From Proteles cristata cristata (taxonomy: Eukaryota; Chordata; Mammalia; Carnivora; Hyaenidae), in contig JAESUZ010005104.1 in assembly GCA_017311185.1 (NCBI GenBank), positions 496,001 to 560,000 on the forward strand: a stretch of 64,000 nucleotides of DNA, given 5' to 3'. A program made the translations under genes and the position numbers. The notes under the pieces are model-generated. The model searched no databases, was not told where the DNA came from, and worked only from the letters and a program-made list of their open reading frames with translations. Positions 1 through 53,329 of this stretch are shown here, piece after piece; within the stretch, counting starts at the first letter, position 1; every line of letters starts with the position of its first letter.

Positions 1-914
1 ACTATGTTTCAGCAGCTTCCCAGCTGTGCCCCTGTTAATTAGGCTGGGAAAGTCTACAGAAACAAATGAGCTACTTACTCAGTGCTAGTGGCATAAAAAG
101 CAAGAAGTGTATTTCCTTCTCGTGCAGATCGGGGTGGATGTAGAGGTAAGTGGGGTGGCTTTCTTTCCCACCATCTTTCAAGGATCAAGGACCAGGATGG
201 CTGTTTTGCCATTTTTAGTCTATCACCTTGAATGTTGCCTTCCCAGTCACTGGAAGGAAAGAAAATTCAGAGGAGTTGGCATAGGTGGTTTTTATGGGTG
301 AGACTGCAGGTGTCATGTGGCATTTGAATTCTTATTCCATTGGAGGAAACTAGGTCGCATGGCCATACCCAGAACTACAAGGGTACAAGGGAACCTGATA
401 AGTGTCATGTAGGTATGGCCAAATGAGGGGAGGCATCATTGTGGTGGACTGCGGGGCAGGCAGTAGTGCCCTGCATGGTCAGCCAGTGTTCCATAGAGTA
501 TGGCTGCTTGTCCAGAAAGGTAGCCCTCACCAGCAAGCATTCTCAAAAGAGGCCCACTTTCTGGTGCCTGGTCTGGGTCAGATTTATACATAATGAGCTG
601 CTTGTCTTAACCCAAAAGATAATGGCTTTTGGACCAGTTTGGAATGTTATTGCCAAATTTAGCAGAGCTCTTTTCTCCTTTAACCAAATAGTCCTAATTT
701 TCTGTTACTTGTTTCTCAAGGCAAACACTGAATCCCCAAAAGCAAATACATGTACCTTTAAACAGCAGTATATCTAGAACAAAATCTCATCCTTGAGCCT
801 CCTTGGGGCCACTCTGCTACAGAAGCAGTGCCATCTCTGCTGATTCATGGTGCCTGCAGCCTAGCTCTGTGGGGTCTTCACTGCCTGCCTTGTTCTGTGC
901 TTTCCATTACACAG
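1..914. other. CLTCL1 intron (3' part) at the window start
   Basis: This is intronic sequence upstream of the first visible exon. I looked for the preceding clathrin exon (the segment around CHC17 residues 720-764) in all frames and did not find it. No repeat family is clear here. Confidence 0.6.
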
Positions 915-43645
<42,731 letters not shown>

Positions 43646-44060
43646 TGTGCACTCAGTGGCAGCATGCCTCTATGGGGTTATTAACCTCAAGGAGCGTGTC
43701 ACTGCAGAAGCACAGAGGACCTGATGGAAAGCAGGGACACCTGGACGTTATTTATTTTTGCTGAGGCCCAGAGATGGCAGCCTCTGAGCCATCCTATCCC
43801 CTGGGGAGGCCAGGGGAGACACTGACTGCCCAAGACCAACTTGGGTGGATTTCTGCCTCCAGGTCCTCTGGCTGGAGCCAGGCAATCCTGGGGCATTCTC
43901 CCCAAGGATTTCTTGCCCTTCGTGGGAGGGGCACCTTGTCTTTGCTCAGCACTGGCAGAACTGCCCCCTCCAGGCCACTTTGCAGACCCAACTGAACGGA
44001 CCTTCTAACTGGCTCTGAGCCTCCTACCGATCATGAATATTAAAGTCGGTTTATCAAGGC
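43646..44060 (+). other. CLTCL1: CLTCL1 3' UTR
   Basis: About 400 bp of repeat-free sequence run from the stop codon to just beyond the poly(A) signal. Confidence 0.8.
44039..44044 (+). terminator. CLTCL1: CLTCL1 poly(A) signal ATTAAA
   Basis: ATTAAA (within gaatattaaagtc) is the only good signal between the last CLTCL1 exon and the SLC25A1 CpG island. Cleavage is expected near 44,060. Confidence 0.75.
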
Positions 44061-44639
44061 AAAACTTCCCTGCTTGGTGCTGGTGTGGGTAGCAGGGGAC
44101 AAAAGATTGGCTGGGGCCTCTTTGGGGATGAGGACCTGCGTCTGCCAAGGGGGAGATAGCCAGGATATGTTGGGGGTCTTTTCCCGCGCGAGCCCTGCAT
44201 CGAGCTCTAATCCCGTAGGGGGAGTGGTAGCTTCACAGACCATCGGGTGTGGAATGCCAAACATCAGGGATGGGGCTTAGCACCATGTGTCCCCGGGGGA
44301 GGGTCGGCCCTTCTCTCCACCCCCGACCTCCAGGGAACGGCCGTTCAGGCACATGCAGTGAGACCTGCCCCTTCCCGTGCCGGATTCTGCCCGATGCCGG
44401 GGCGGGTTTTAGAAACTGCACCTTGACCCACAGCTCCAGTCCCGGGCACAGCACCGCCTCCCGAGTACCCTGGCTCGGCTATTGGCTGGGCTATCGACTC
44501 CGCCCCGGCGCCAGCCTTGCTTGCCCCGCCCCAGCCTCAGTTTCCCGGCCAGCACAGGGCGGACTGGAGGCGGGGCCCGGCTCGGACCACGCGAGGCGGA
44601 GCCCGGGAGCTGACGCGACCGCCCCGCCCCCTGGGCCAT

Positions 44640-44754
44640 AACCGGTCGCCGCTGCAGCCGCCTCTGCCGCCGCCGCCGACGACGACGACCAAACGCCGGG
44701 AGCAGAAGGCTCGGACCCGCGGCCGACGCCGGGCGCCCCGCCTCCCCGCCTGCC
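44640..44754 (+). other. SLC25A1: SLC25A1 5' UTR (approximate start)
   Basis: This GC-rich leader contains a short triplet run of GCC then GAC units (about 44668-44690) and no upstream ATG. The transcription start is inferred, not seen. Confidence 0.5.
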
Positions 44755-44839
44755 ATGGCCGCGCCCCGCGCTCTGGCAGCCGCCGCGCCCGCGTCTGGGA
44801 AGGCCAAGCTGACGCACCCGGGGAAGGCGATTTTGGCAG
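44755..44839 (+). CDS. SLC25A1: SLC25A1 exon 1
   Basis: It encodes [20 protein letters not shown] then HPGKAILA and the first base of Gly, before gtgggc. The Ala-rich N-terminus is where it differs from human. Confidence 0.95.
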
Positions 44840-47416
44840 GTGGGCCCCTCCGGGACGCAGACCCCCGGCCTGCCCACTCCCTCGGCCCCGCAGCGCTTCC
44901 GGGTGGGCCCCGGTCGCCGAGGCCCCGCCTCACTTCCGGGTCGGGGGGGGGCGCGGCCCAGGTCCTCAGCCAGAGCTAGAGGACTCGCCCTGCGTGTCGC
45001 CCCTCCGCACCTAGCCAGGACAACGTGGGTGGGGTAGGGGAAGTTGCCAGGCCTCCCCTACACCGCAGGAGCCGGACAAAGTCCGGGGCTAGGGAGGGGC
45101 CGGGCGCCAGTGGTGGTGGGCGGGGCGGCCCGACCGCCGGGCGGTGGTCTCAGAGTCCGGGTGTCTGGTCCCCGCAGGCGGCCTGGCGGGCGGCATCGAG
45201 ATTTGCATCACCTTCCCCACCGAATATGTAAAGACACAGCTGCAGCTAGACGAGCGCTCGCACCCTCCGCGGTACCGGGGCATCGGTGAGTAGGGGGCTG
45301 CTGGCACGCGGACGGCACCGAGAGGGCCGGCACCCGGAGGGCACGGCCAGGCCTTGCGGTCGTGGAGCAGCCGTGGCGGGCTCTGCGGAGGTGCGAAGGG
45401 CGGCCTTTAGGGCGGCAGGGGTCACTGAACGCCCCCTCCTCCAGGGGACTGCGTGCGGCAGACAGTCCGCAGCCATGGCGTCCTGGGCCTGTACCGAGGC
45501 CTCAGCTCCCTGCTCTACGGCTCCATCCCCAAAGCGGCCGTCAGGTGAGGTGGGGTCAGGTGAGGTGGGCTCCGGTGGTGGCCGAGGGAGGGCATCCAGC
45601 GGCTGCAGCCCCTCTCATCCCACTGCCTCCCATTCCCAGGTTCGGGATGTTTGAGTTCCTCAGCAACCACATGCGAGATCCCCAGGGACGCCTGGACAGC
45701 ACACGGGGGCTGCTGTGTGGCCTGGGTGCCGGCGTGGCCGAAGCCGTGGTGGTCGTGTGCCCCATGGAGACCATCAAGGTGGGTAGGGTCTCAGCAGGTG
45801 GCAAGGTGTGCAGAGGAGTGATGGGGTGGCCGGGGCCATCCTGCTCTAGTGCTCCATGGAGACGTCGAGGTGGAGAGTCTCCTGCAGAAGCAGGGCAGAG
45901 TGTGCAGTAAGGGCCTCCTGTAGAGACTGGACTCTGTCCTGAAGGCAATGGGACAACTGACGTTAGGGTTTTTAAAAAACGTTTATAAACAGAAAGCATA
46001 AGATAACACATGTTTACTGCCTAAGCTGTGACAAATACCAGCAAACATAACTGCAGAGACTCTTTAGTAAGGCCAATCCTCTTGTTTCCTGGGGCCTTGT
46101 GTCCCTTGGTGGCCTTGGGTGGCCCTGTTTGCAGGTGAAAAGCTGCACCTCCCGCGCTGACTGATCTCTGTGGGCCCTGGGCCCGCAAGCCAATGGGCCA
46201 GGTATGCCCTTCCAATGGCGTCCTGGAAGCTAGTGCCTTTGCTTCCCTCCCACAGGTGAAGTTCATCCACGACCAGACCTCTCCCAACCCCAAGTATAGA
46301 GGATTCTTCCACGGGGTCAGGGAGATTATTCGGGAGCAAGGTGAGCTGTAATGCTTTCCTCCTCAGGTAGGGTCAGGTACCTTGGCCAGGGTGGCCTGCA
46401 CTTCCCCTTCCTGCTTTGGTGCGCCGCTGTGCCACTCCTGGACCCAGTCCCCAGCTGGGGCCTTGGAAGACCCCTGTGTGACTGCCATGCCTACCTGTCT
46501 TAGGGCTGAAAGGGACCTACCAGGGCCTCACAGCCACCGTGCTGAAGCAGGGGTCTAACCAGGCCATCCGCTTCTTCGTCATGACCTCCCTGCGCAACTG
46601 GTACAGAGGTATGTGTCTGTTGGGTCCGCTGCCCCAGGGCCCCACCTCCAACCACTCTGAGCCTAACTACTCTTCTGTCCTCCCTGCCAGGACCCTACTA
46701 CCCCTCGGGAAGCCCACATTTATTGGCTCTGGTCCATGCTCCTCTCATCCCCTGAAGAACGCTCCCTTTTGCCCTCCCATCACTTTCTGATTACAATTCC
46801 CCACCCATATCCAGGGGACAACCCCAACAAGCCCATGAATCCACTGATCACCGGAGTGTTCGGAGCTGTTGCTGGCGCAGCCAGTGTCTTCGGGAACACG
46901 CCTCTGGACGTGATCAAGACCCGGATGCAGGTGGGGGTGGGGCCACAAAGGGGGTGGGGAGTTTGCTACAAGGGGCCAGCTGCTGAGCCACGTGCTGTGC
47001 TGCTGTCCTGCAGGGCCTGGAGGCGCACAAATACCGGAACACATGGGACTGTGGCTTGCAGATCCTGAGGAATGAGGGGCTCAAGGCGTAAGTGGGGGAG
47101 GGGCAGGGTTGTGGTCCCCACTCCAGACCCTCCCTGGCCTTCTACCTGGGCCTCACCCCATTCCTGCCCCCGGCTATCCCCTAGGGCATCCTTACCTTTG
47201 GGCTCCCGCCCTTGTCCCTCCAATATCAGGACCTACCCTCACTGCCCAGGGACACTGTTTATCATCTGCCTCCTCACCTCCTACCTCCTCCCCAACCCCA
47301 GATTCTACAAGGGCACCATCCCCCGCCTTGGCCGGGTCTGCCTGGATGTGGCCATCGTGTTTGTCATCTATGATGAAGTGGTGAAGCTGCTCAACAAAGT
47401 GTGGAAGACAGACTGA
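44755..47416 (+). CDS. SLC25A1: Mitochondrial citrate/tricarboxylate carrier SLC25A1, complete, nine exons
   Basis: The protein exchanges mitochondrial citrate for cytosolic malate across the inner membrane and so supplies acetyl-CoA for fatty-acid and sterol synthesis. The exons are 44755-44839, 45178-45285, 45445-45544, 45640-45778, 46256-46340, 46504-46608, 46815-46930, 47014-47087 and 47302-47416 (927 bp, 308 residues). The three carrier signatures are FPTEYVKTQ (Pro42-Lys47), CPMETIK (Pro139-Lys144) and TPLDVIKTR (Pro237-Lys242), one per repeat of the six-helix fold. The start has G at -3 and +4. Human is 311 residues; the three-residue difference is in the Ala-rich N-terminus ([18 protein letters not shown]). 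The gene is tandem to CLTCL1. No defect is seen. Confidence 0.98.
45178..45285 (+). CDS. SLC25A1: SLC25A1 exon 2
   Basis: It encodes [20 protein letters not shown] to RYRGI. It contains the first carrier signature and the first transmembrane helix. Confidence 0.95.
45445..45544 (+). CDS. SLC25A1: SLC25A1 exon 3
   Basis: It encodes (G)[20 protein letters not shown] to PKAAV with a split Arg, before gtgagg. Confidence 0.95.
45640..45778 (+). CDS. SLC25A1: SLC25A1 exon 4
   Basis: It encodes [20 protein letters not shown] to CPMETIK, the second carrier signature, before gtgggt. Confidence 0.95.
46256..46340 (+). CDS. SLC25A1: SLC25A1 exon 5
   Basis: It encodes [20 protein letters not shown] to REIIREQ, before gtgagc. 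The 477-bp intron before it holds no clear element. Confidence 0.95.
46504..46608 (+). CDS. SLC25A1: SLC25A1 exon 6
   Basis: It encodes (G)[20 protein letters not shown] to SLRNWYR, before gtatgt. Confidence 0.95.
46815..46930 (+). CDS. SLC25A1: SLC25A1 exon 7
   Basis: It encodes (G)[20 protein letters not shown] to [11 protein letters not shown], the third carrier signature, before gtgggg. Confidence 0.95.
47014..47087 (+). CDS. SLC25A1: SLC25A1 exon 8
   Basis: It encodes [20 protein letters not shown] then EGLK and two bases of Ala, before gtaagt. The intron before it is only 83 bp. Confidence 0.95.
47302..47416 (+). CDS. SLC25A1: SLC25A1 exon 9
   Basis: It encodes [20 protein letters not shown] to LLNKVWKTD and TGA at 47414-47416. 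Confidence 0.95.
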
Positions 47417-48040
47417 GTCCCTTAGGGGGTCTGCATGGGGGTTGCCTCCAGGCACCTCCAGACCAGTCCCCACTCCCCTCTTCTCACGATTCCAGTGCAG
47501 TCGTGCCAAAAGGCCCTTTCTCCCTGTTCCTTGCACTCCGTGGTCTGGGTCTGTACCCTGTAGCCATTGAGTCCACATGTCCCTTAGTGCCGTGTGTCCC
47601 CTGTGGTGTGTATGACACCACCATTGAGTCCATGTGTCTGGCCAAGGCTGGGTGACCTTCTGGCCTGTGAATCTGTGCCCACTTGTCCATGTGCTTTACT
47701 CATGAGCCGTGTGCCTCTGTTTCATGTTCTGTGTCATGTGACCCTGTGCCCCGCTTCCCCGGGGTACCCATGTGGCTTGGGTCCACGGCCCTGTAGCCAT
47801 GGCCCGGTCCCAGCCCGGTGCCTTCGACCCTGGGCAGCAGGGGCACCTGTCCCGGCCTACCACAGCTGCCTCCGGGCCTCAGCCTGGCCTCACCGCATTC
47901 CAGGGGCTATGTGCCCCCTGCTTCTCCCGCCACTGGCCTTAACTGGCCCTTGGGCCCTCCCTCTGCCCGGGGCAGGGTGGCATCCGCCACTCTCAGGACC
48001 ACCCTCCCAAGGCCGAATAAACCGGATCCTGTTGCAGCCT
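47417..48040 (+). other. SLC25A1: SLC25A1 3' UTR
   Basis: About 620 bp run to the poly(A) region. The segment 47,560-47,720 is built of loosely repeated tgtgtcc/ccatgtg phrases, including an exact 12-bp duplication ccattgagtcca at 47564 and 47621. Confidence 0.8.
48016..48021 (+). terminator. SLC25A1: SLC25A1 poly(A) signal AATAAA
   Basis: A canonical AATAAA (in ccgaataaaccgg) is followed by a GT-rich stretch (cctgtccctgtgtggg) at a suitable distance. Confidence 0.85.
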
Positions 48041-51000
48041 CCTGTCCCTGTGTGGGCCCATCTGTGGGTGAATAATGATGGCCATGGCTCTGCCAAGAGC
48101 AGGCATACCCCCTCGCCTGACAGGGAAGCAGGGCAGCAGGCAGGCTGGTGGGTGAGCCAGCTGTGGCCACAGCATCAGCCCCCAAGCAGCCTGGCACCAT
48201 CAAGCCAAGGAACATTTAGACTGCCCAGGCCATGCTTGTGGCCTGTAAGCTAGATCCTGCAGGGTCAGCCGGTGGGCATGGCCTCAGGGTCACCTGGCAG
48301 GCTGCACTGGGTGGGCAGAGTGGAGAACTGCCCCACCCCAGGGTTTGAGTTTGGGAGAGAGTGCTGCCCGGCCCTTGACTGCCCCTCAGCAACCCCCACG
48401 ATGGTTTCTCTGCAAAGTGGTCTGCCTTGTGGGGAAGTGCTTCGGGACATCCAATTTCTGGTCCCCTGAGGATGTGAGCAGGGGCCTTGCTTCACTAACC
48501 TGGCTGAGAGGCAGCTGCCCTGGGGCGGGAGGGGTTGGAACTGCCTGACAGGGACCCTAGCCCCCCTCCCCCACAGACCAGGGGTGGGGAACCACAACCC
48601 AGAGCCAAGTGGAAGAAACCCAACAGTAGGATGGGATAAACCAGGGCTCCTGGCTGTGTGGGGGCAGAAGGCACTTTCCTGTCCAAGTGAATTATGGGTA
48701 AAAGTCATTCAAGGGTTTGGCTCAGATTGGGAAATAACTTGCCAACAAACTATCAGTAAGCAGGTCTGGTCTCTAGAGCTGCTCCTTTTAGGGGAGAGTG
48801 CCCCACCCCCGCAACCCGCACACCACCCAGATCCCAGGACTCCAGGGATACAGGGGATCTGGGACAGATCCAAGGGCCAATTGTGGGCTTAGGGGGTACA
48901 AGGAAAAAGGTTTTGAAGGACTGGCTGTGCACACTCAGTACTCTCAGGAAAAACCAATCTTGGCCGCCACTGAGGAGAAAAGGCCCTGGAGCAAAGCTTG
49001 TCTGCCTGTGGGGGTACAGGCTGTCCCCACACACATACCAGGGCATGCAGGCTCAGCCACAGGCCACTGTCTCTGGGCCTCAGGAACTTTGCTGTGGTGA
49101 TGGGCAATGCTGGCCCATGGCACAGGCTACCAAGGCTAGGGGGATACACGGCAGGCAGCATCTTTGGGCAGTGGTGGGGAACAGAGAGAACCCTGGCTTC
49201 TCATTTGCTCACGACATGACTTTGGGCAAGTCCTCTAACCTCAATTTCCTAATCTGAAATGGGGTGGCAGAAGAAACCACCCCATCCCCTAAGGCGCTTA
49301 GAACAATCCCTAACACAGTAAGCCCTTGAACGTGTAGCTTTTTTCTTTGGGTTGCAGGAGGTTATTTGCAGGCTCCCCGGAGTTCCAGGTACTTCCTAGA
49401 GCAGACCAAGGCCAGCAGCTGAGCCCTGAGGGGACTCAATGACCTCAATAGTGACCTCCAGGAATAGTATCCATCCACTGACTACACACCAGCATTCCAG
49501 AGGCCTGTCCCCTTCACTGGGAGGATGGGGCTCAGGCTGCACTGAGAGTAGGGCATCAGGACCCCCACCCATGAACAATCTAGCTCCCATTCCTCTCCCT
49601 CCAGGAGGGGCAGGTCTCCTCTCCTGTGCTGCACAGCACTATAGGGACCATAGGTAGCCCAGCCAGAAAAGACAACTGGATCTGAGTCCCCAGGGGCTGT
49701 GATTACAAAAGAGCCACCCACCCTGGTAGAGGCAACCCCACTCCCTTTATCACCTGAATTAGTAGGCAGCCTGAGTTCTTGGAGTGGAGACCTGAGCGGG
49801 GGGAGAGGTATCCCGTGTGCAGGAAAGTGCTTGTGGTGTCCAGGCTGAGACCAGGCCAGCGAGGCTGGAGGGAAGTGAGCAGGCACAGAGCAGCTGAACA
49901 GGCAGGCAGGGATCTGGAAGGAGCCCAGCTGCATTTAACCAAGACCTCATAAACTGCAGAGAGGAGGCTGATGGCAGCTACCCCTTGCCCTTGTGGTGAT
50001 GGGGGCAAAGGGGCAGAGATGTGTACAGACCTTCCAAGTAACTGGGAGGTAGAACAGACTCAGCTTCCAGCCTGGTCCCCCACAAACCTAGACGCACAGA
50101 CCAGTGGTGTGGGAGGGGGGACCCCAGGAGATGGCTGGGTCTGCGTATCAGAGAAATGAGCTGAGGAGTATGGAGACTCCAGTTCACCATATCCCATCCA
50201 CAGCCAGAGCCTCTGTGCTGTGCCTGGCTGGAAGCCACGGGCAGCCTTCACCACTACCATGGCCTCAAGCCTGGGGTCATAATGTAATGTGTCCAGGAGG
50301 GCCAGTGGCCTCAGAGACCAGGCAAGGGAGCAGAGGGTGAGGTGGTGGCTACTCCTGGGGCAGGGTTTGGGCAACCTCCAGCCCTGTTCTCACCACTGTG
50401 GGACTGAAGATGAGTATTCTGCCCCCTTTAGGCAGAGGCCCTCCAGCAGCTGTCTTCCTGCTCCCCTGCTTCCTTGAACCCACCTGCCACCCCTGCCACT
50501 ACTACACAGGCATCCCCTGGATTTTTCCATGTTCTTGTATAGGCAATGAATGGCAATCAGAGCTCAGTACACAAAAAAGCCAGTCACTCCTGACAAATGA
50601 GTCTGCCTCCGTTTAGCCAACAAAGAATTCTGTTGTTTCGGGTTGTGCCCTTAGCTTTTATAGCAAACACAATCTCAGTTGAGGGTGCCAGAGTATTTTC
50701 CTGTCCTTTTACTTACTACATATTTTCAGATTCCTTGCACGAGGGTGTTTGGTAAGGGGCACAGAATCAGGGGGTCTAAGAAGCTCCTGCCACATCAAGA
50801 TCTGGGAACAGGGACTGAACACCCCAGGGACAAGGACAGAGATGCATGCACAATGGAGAAACGGTCTGAAAGGACGATGGGAGGGCCACAGACGACACTC
50901 AGGACTGAATGAATTCGACCTAGGCCACCGATGTCCGTGACCCTGGAAAACCTGGTGGCCCCTGGTATGGTCTTGTATCTCCCCTCCTCCCATGCCTACC
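48041..51000. other. Intergenic, GC-rich, without young repeats
   Basis: One MIR is recognisable (49,170-49,350). No gene, exon pair or feline SINE is seen. Many open frames here are chance products of high GC content. Confidence 0.5.
49170..49350 (+). repeat. MIR SINE, sense
   Basis: The MIR core and tail are clear: gactttgggcaagtcctcta, ctcaatttcctaatctgaaa, then gcgcttagaacaatcccta and agtaagcccttgaa. Confidence 0.85.
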
Positions 51001-51024
51001 TGGCAAATATCCCTGAAGGCAAAC

Positions 51025-51066
51025 TCCCCGCCCCCCCTCCGCCTTCCGCCCCCGCCCGCCTCCCCC
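51025..51066 (-). promoter_or_regulatory. C-rich tract able to form a G-quadruplex on the minus strand
   Basis: Runs of 4-7 C separated by short spacers (ccccgccccccctcc, cgcccccgcccgcc, tccccc) give four or more G-tracts on the minus strand. A similar but shorter tract is at 51207-51224. The function is inferred only. Confidence 0.4.
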
Positions 51067-51499
51067 GTTCAGATTGGGTCAGGCTCTGACCCTCCCTAAC
51101 CGTTGTCACTTTTGTCTCCTGGCAGGCCACACCCATCTCCTACTCAATCCTCCACTAAGTAGGCCTGACCTGGGAGGCTTGGCAACAGGGGTGTCGCCTC
51201 CTTGACACCCCCACCCCCACCCCGGCTCCTAAGCAGTGCTCAAATGCGCACAATATTTGAGCCCTGCCACCCAACCCCTGGCTGAAAAGCTCTGAAGACA
51301 CTGGGGCTTTGGGCAGTTTTCCCATGCTGACCGGGTTGTGGTCGCCGAAGCTCTCTGGCCAGCCTGGTCTGCCCCCGGGTGTCCTACACAGGCTGACCCA
51401 GGCTCCGCAGCGCCCTTCCCACCCATGCCGCCGATGACATGGCGAGGAACCCCCCTGTTCTCCGTGTTTCGGGAGACTCCCTCCGGGGCTGTGATGGGG

Positions 51500-51590
51500 A
51501 CAAGGTAAATAAACTGCCCGCAGTTGTGACTTGGAGGCTTATCTGTCCGGTCAGACCAAGTCACGGGAAAGGGGCTGTGGTTGCCATGAC
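51500..51590. promoter_or_regulatory. Candidate enhancer motif cluster
   Basis: A forkhead-type site GTAAATAAAC (51505-51514), a GATA site CTTATCTG (51538-51545) and a RUNX-type TGTGGTT (51577-51583) lie within 80 bp next to the orphan CpG island. These are motif matches only. Confidence 0.3.
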
Positions 51591-51679
51591 CGAGAGTAAG
51601 GTCCACACTCATGGTCACTCGTCTGCGCCCCGGGCAGGCTGCTAAAGGCCGCAGACCCATCAGGGCCTCTCTCAGCACT

Positions 51680-52130
51680 CCTCATTGGGAGGTCCGGGAA
51701 CAGGGACCTCTGGGCGCAGAAGGCACCCAGGAAGCTTCCCGGGGACCGGCAGGCCGCCCACGTCCGGAGAGGAGCCGAGTCCGCCTGAAACCGGGAACAG
51801 CTCGCGTCTGGAAGTCAGTGCGGCTCGAGCTGATGGCGTCACGGGCGCGCTCCCGGCTGGCGTAGGCTCGCGCACGCGTTACCCCCCGCCCCCCGCTTCT
51901 GCTGTGCGAGCCGCCGCTAGGGTGTTGGGAGGCGGATCGAGGTCGCTGTCACCGGTCCCTGGAACCTCGTATTTCACTGCCATTGCCCCAACCTCTCCTG
52001 CAGCTCCCCAACACTAGGCATGAAGCCAGCCCAACCACTGTCGTCCACTCACGAGTCACTGAGGCGCCAGACCCGGCGACCAACTGCCCACGCTGGACGC
52101 GCAAGGGCTTTGACACACCAGCGCGTAGGA
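51680..52130. promoter_or_regulatory. Orphan CpG island
   Basis: CpG density is very high, especially at 51,700-51,960 (for example gcgtcacgggcgcgctcccg and ctcgcgcacgcg), with a C-run and a CRE-like gcgtcacg. No recognisable gene starts here. It lies 3.6 kb beyond the end of SLC25A1. Confidence 0.55.
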
Positions 52131-53329
52131 AGATCCCGTGGTTCACCCGTGTCCACTCTACAGAGCCTGGGCTGGTGAGATGTATGCCAAGTGAATGAAG
52201 AAAGAACTTTGGACTGTGTCTTTTCCTCCCTCTGTATCTTTTTACTTCAATGCCCCCATTCTCAGCCATGAGAAAAGGGATAGGGTCAGGGGATGGGACC
52301 AAGAAGGCTCCACCAGACTCTCCACTGCTACCTCCCTCCCCATGCGCCCTGCCTGGCCAGCTTCAGACCAGCTATCTGTTGCCAGCCATGTACTTCATAT
52401 AAGGTACAGTGTCCTTGCCACATCCCCAGGAGGAGGAGGCCTATGGTTCAGAGACTCCCTTCTGACTCTCCCACTCCAGGGGCCTGTCATTAGCAACCCA
52501 GGAGGAGGTGTGGGGGCTAGGGGGAACGTGTCCACAGAAGGCACCTGTGAGTACAGGCTGCACAACTGGACAGTGATGCTTCCTAGCTAGGCCTTTCCTC
52601 CTCTTAACCAGCCCTGCTTCTCAGATGGGAAAACTCCAGCAAAGACAAAGGACCTATGTATGGAGGCCCAGGCCTACACAGTCCCACCTGCCTCAGCTAG
52701 TGAGAGGGACCTGGAGATAAGCAGTAGGGAGGCAGTAGGTGACATCACATCAGTCCTGACTAAATAGATCTGCACATAAGCCCCTCACAGGCCCATACCT
52801 TGAGAAGGGATCCCCAGAGGGAAGATGGAGAGTCTGCAAGCAGTGGCTCCTCACCTATCTCCATCAGCACAGTCTGTGACCTACTTCCAGGCCATGCATG
52901 ATGGGGAGGATAGGTGCTTTTCTGAGGAACCCAAACTCAGTGGGGAGGCTGACATCCAGGGCTCCAAGGGGTGAGCAAGGCCAGAGGTTGGGAGTGGGGA
53001 GGGCGGGGGCGGCAAACAAGATGGGAAGGACAGAAGGGAAGGGTGATCCCAAGGATGTGCAGGGACTGTGTTCCCTGGTTTCCCAAGAAGCCTGGCAAAG
53101 GTGAAGTCTGGAGCCAAGAGCCTGGCTCCACTTACACCTAGTGAGCCAGGTCCGTGCAGCAGCCCTTTGGCCTGATGGGGTGTGCATCTTTCCCTCTGGT
53201 CCTCAGGACCAAGCTTAGCCAAGTCAGCTGGGGAAACCAAGACGGCCTCTGGACCTGGACTGCAGAAGTCCCGTGGCCAGTACGGCCAGAGGTGTCTTCC
53301 ACCCCTAGTGCGCTCCCTGCTGACAATTG

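Larger units (their letters stand above)
44400..45560 (+). promoter_or_regulatory. SLC25A1: CpG-island promoter of SLC25A1
   Basis: Dense CpG surrounds the first exon. An inverted CCAAT box (attgg, 44481-44485) and GC boxes (ccccgcccc at 44524-44532, ccccgccccc at 44622-44631) lie upstream, and there is no TATA box. Transcription probably starts at about 44,640-44,700. Confidence 0.8.

Noticed and set aside
1..914. A preceding CLTCL1 exon
   Set aside because: No frame matches the clathrin segment expected before EAKLTDQ. The upstream exons must lie outside the window.
44409..44933. 174-codon minus-strand frame over the SLC25A1 promoter
   Set aside because: It is a low-complexity Arg/Ala/Gly frame produced by the CpG island, antisense to exon 1, with no recognisable domain.
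47594..48253. 219-codon plus-strand frame
   Set aside because: It starts in the SLC25A1 3' UTR, runs through the poly(A) signal and has Pro/Cys/Leu-rich low-complexity composition. It is a chance frame in GC-rich sequence.
51685..52017. 110-codon frame in the orphan CpG island
   Set aside because: Its Pro/Gly/Arg/Ser-rich composition is as expected from CpG-rich DNA, with no domain or splice support.
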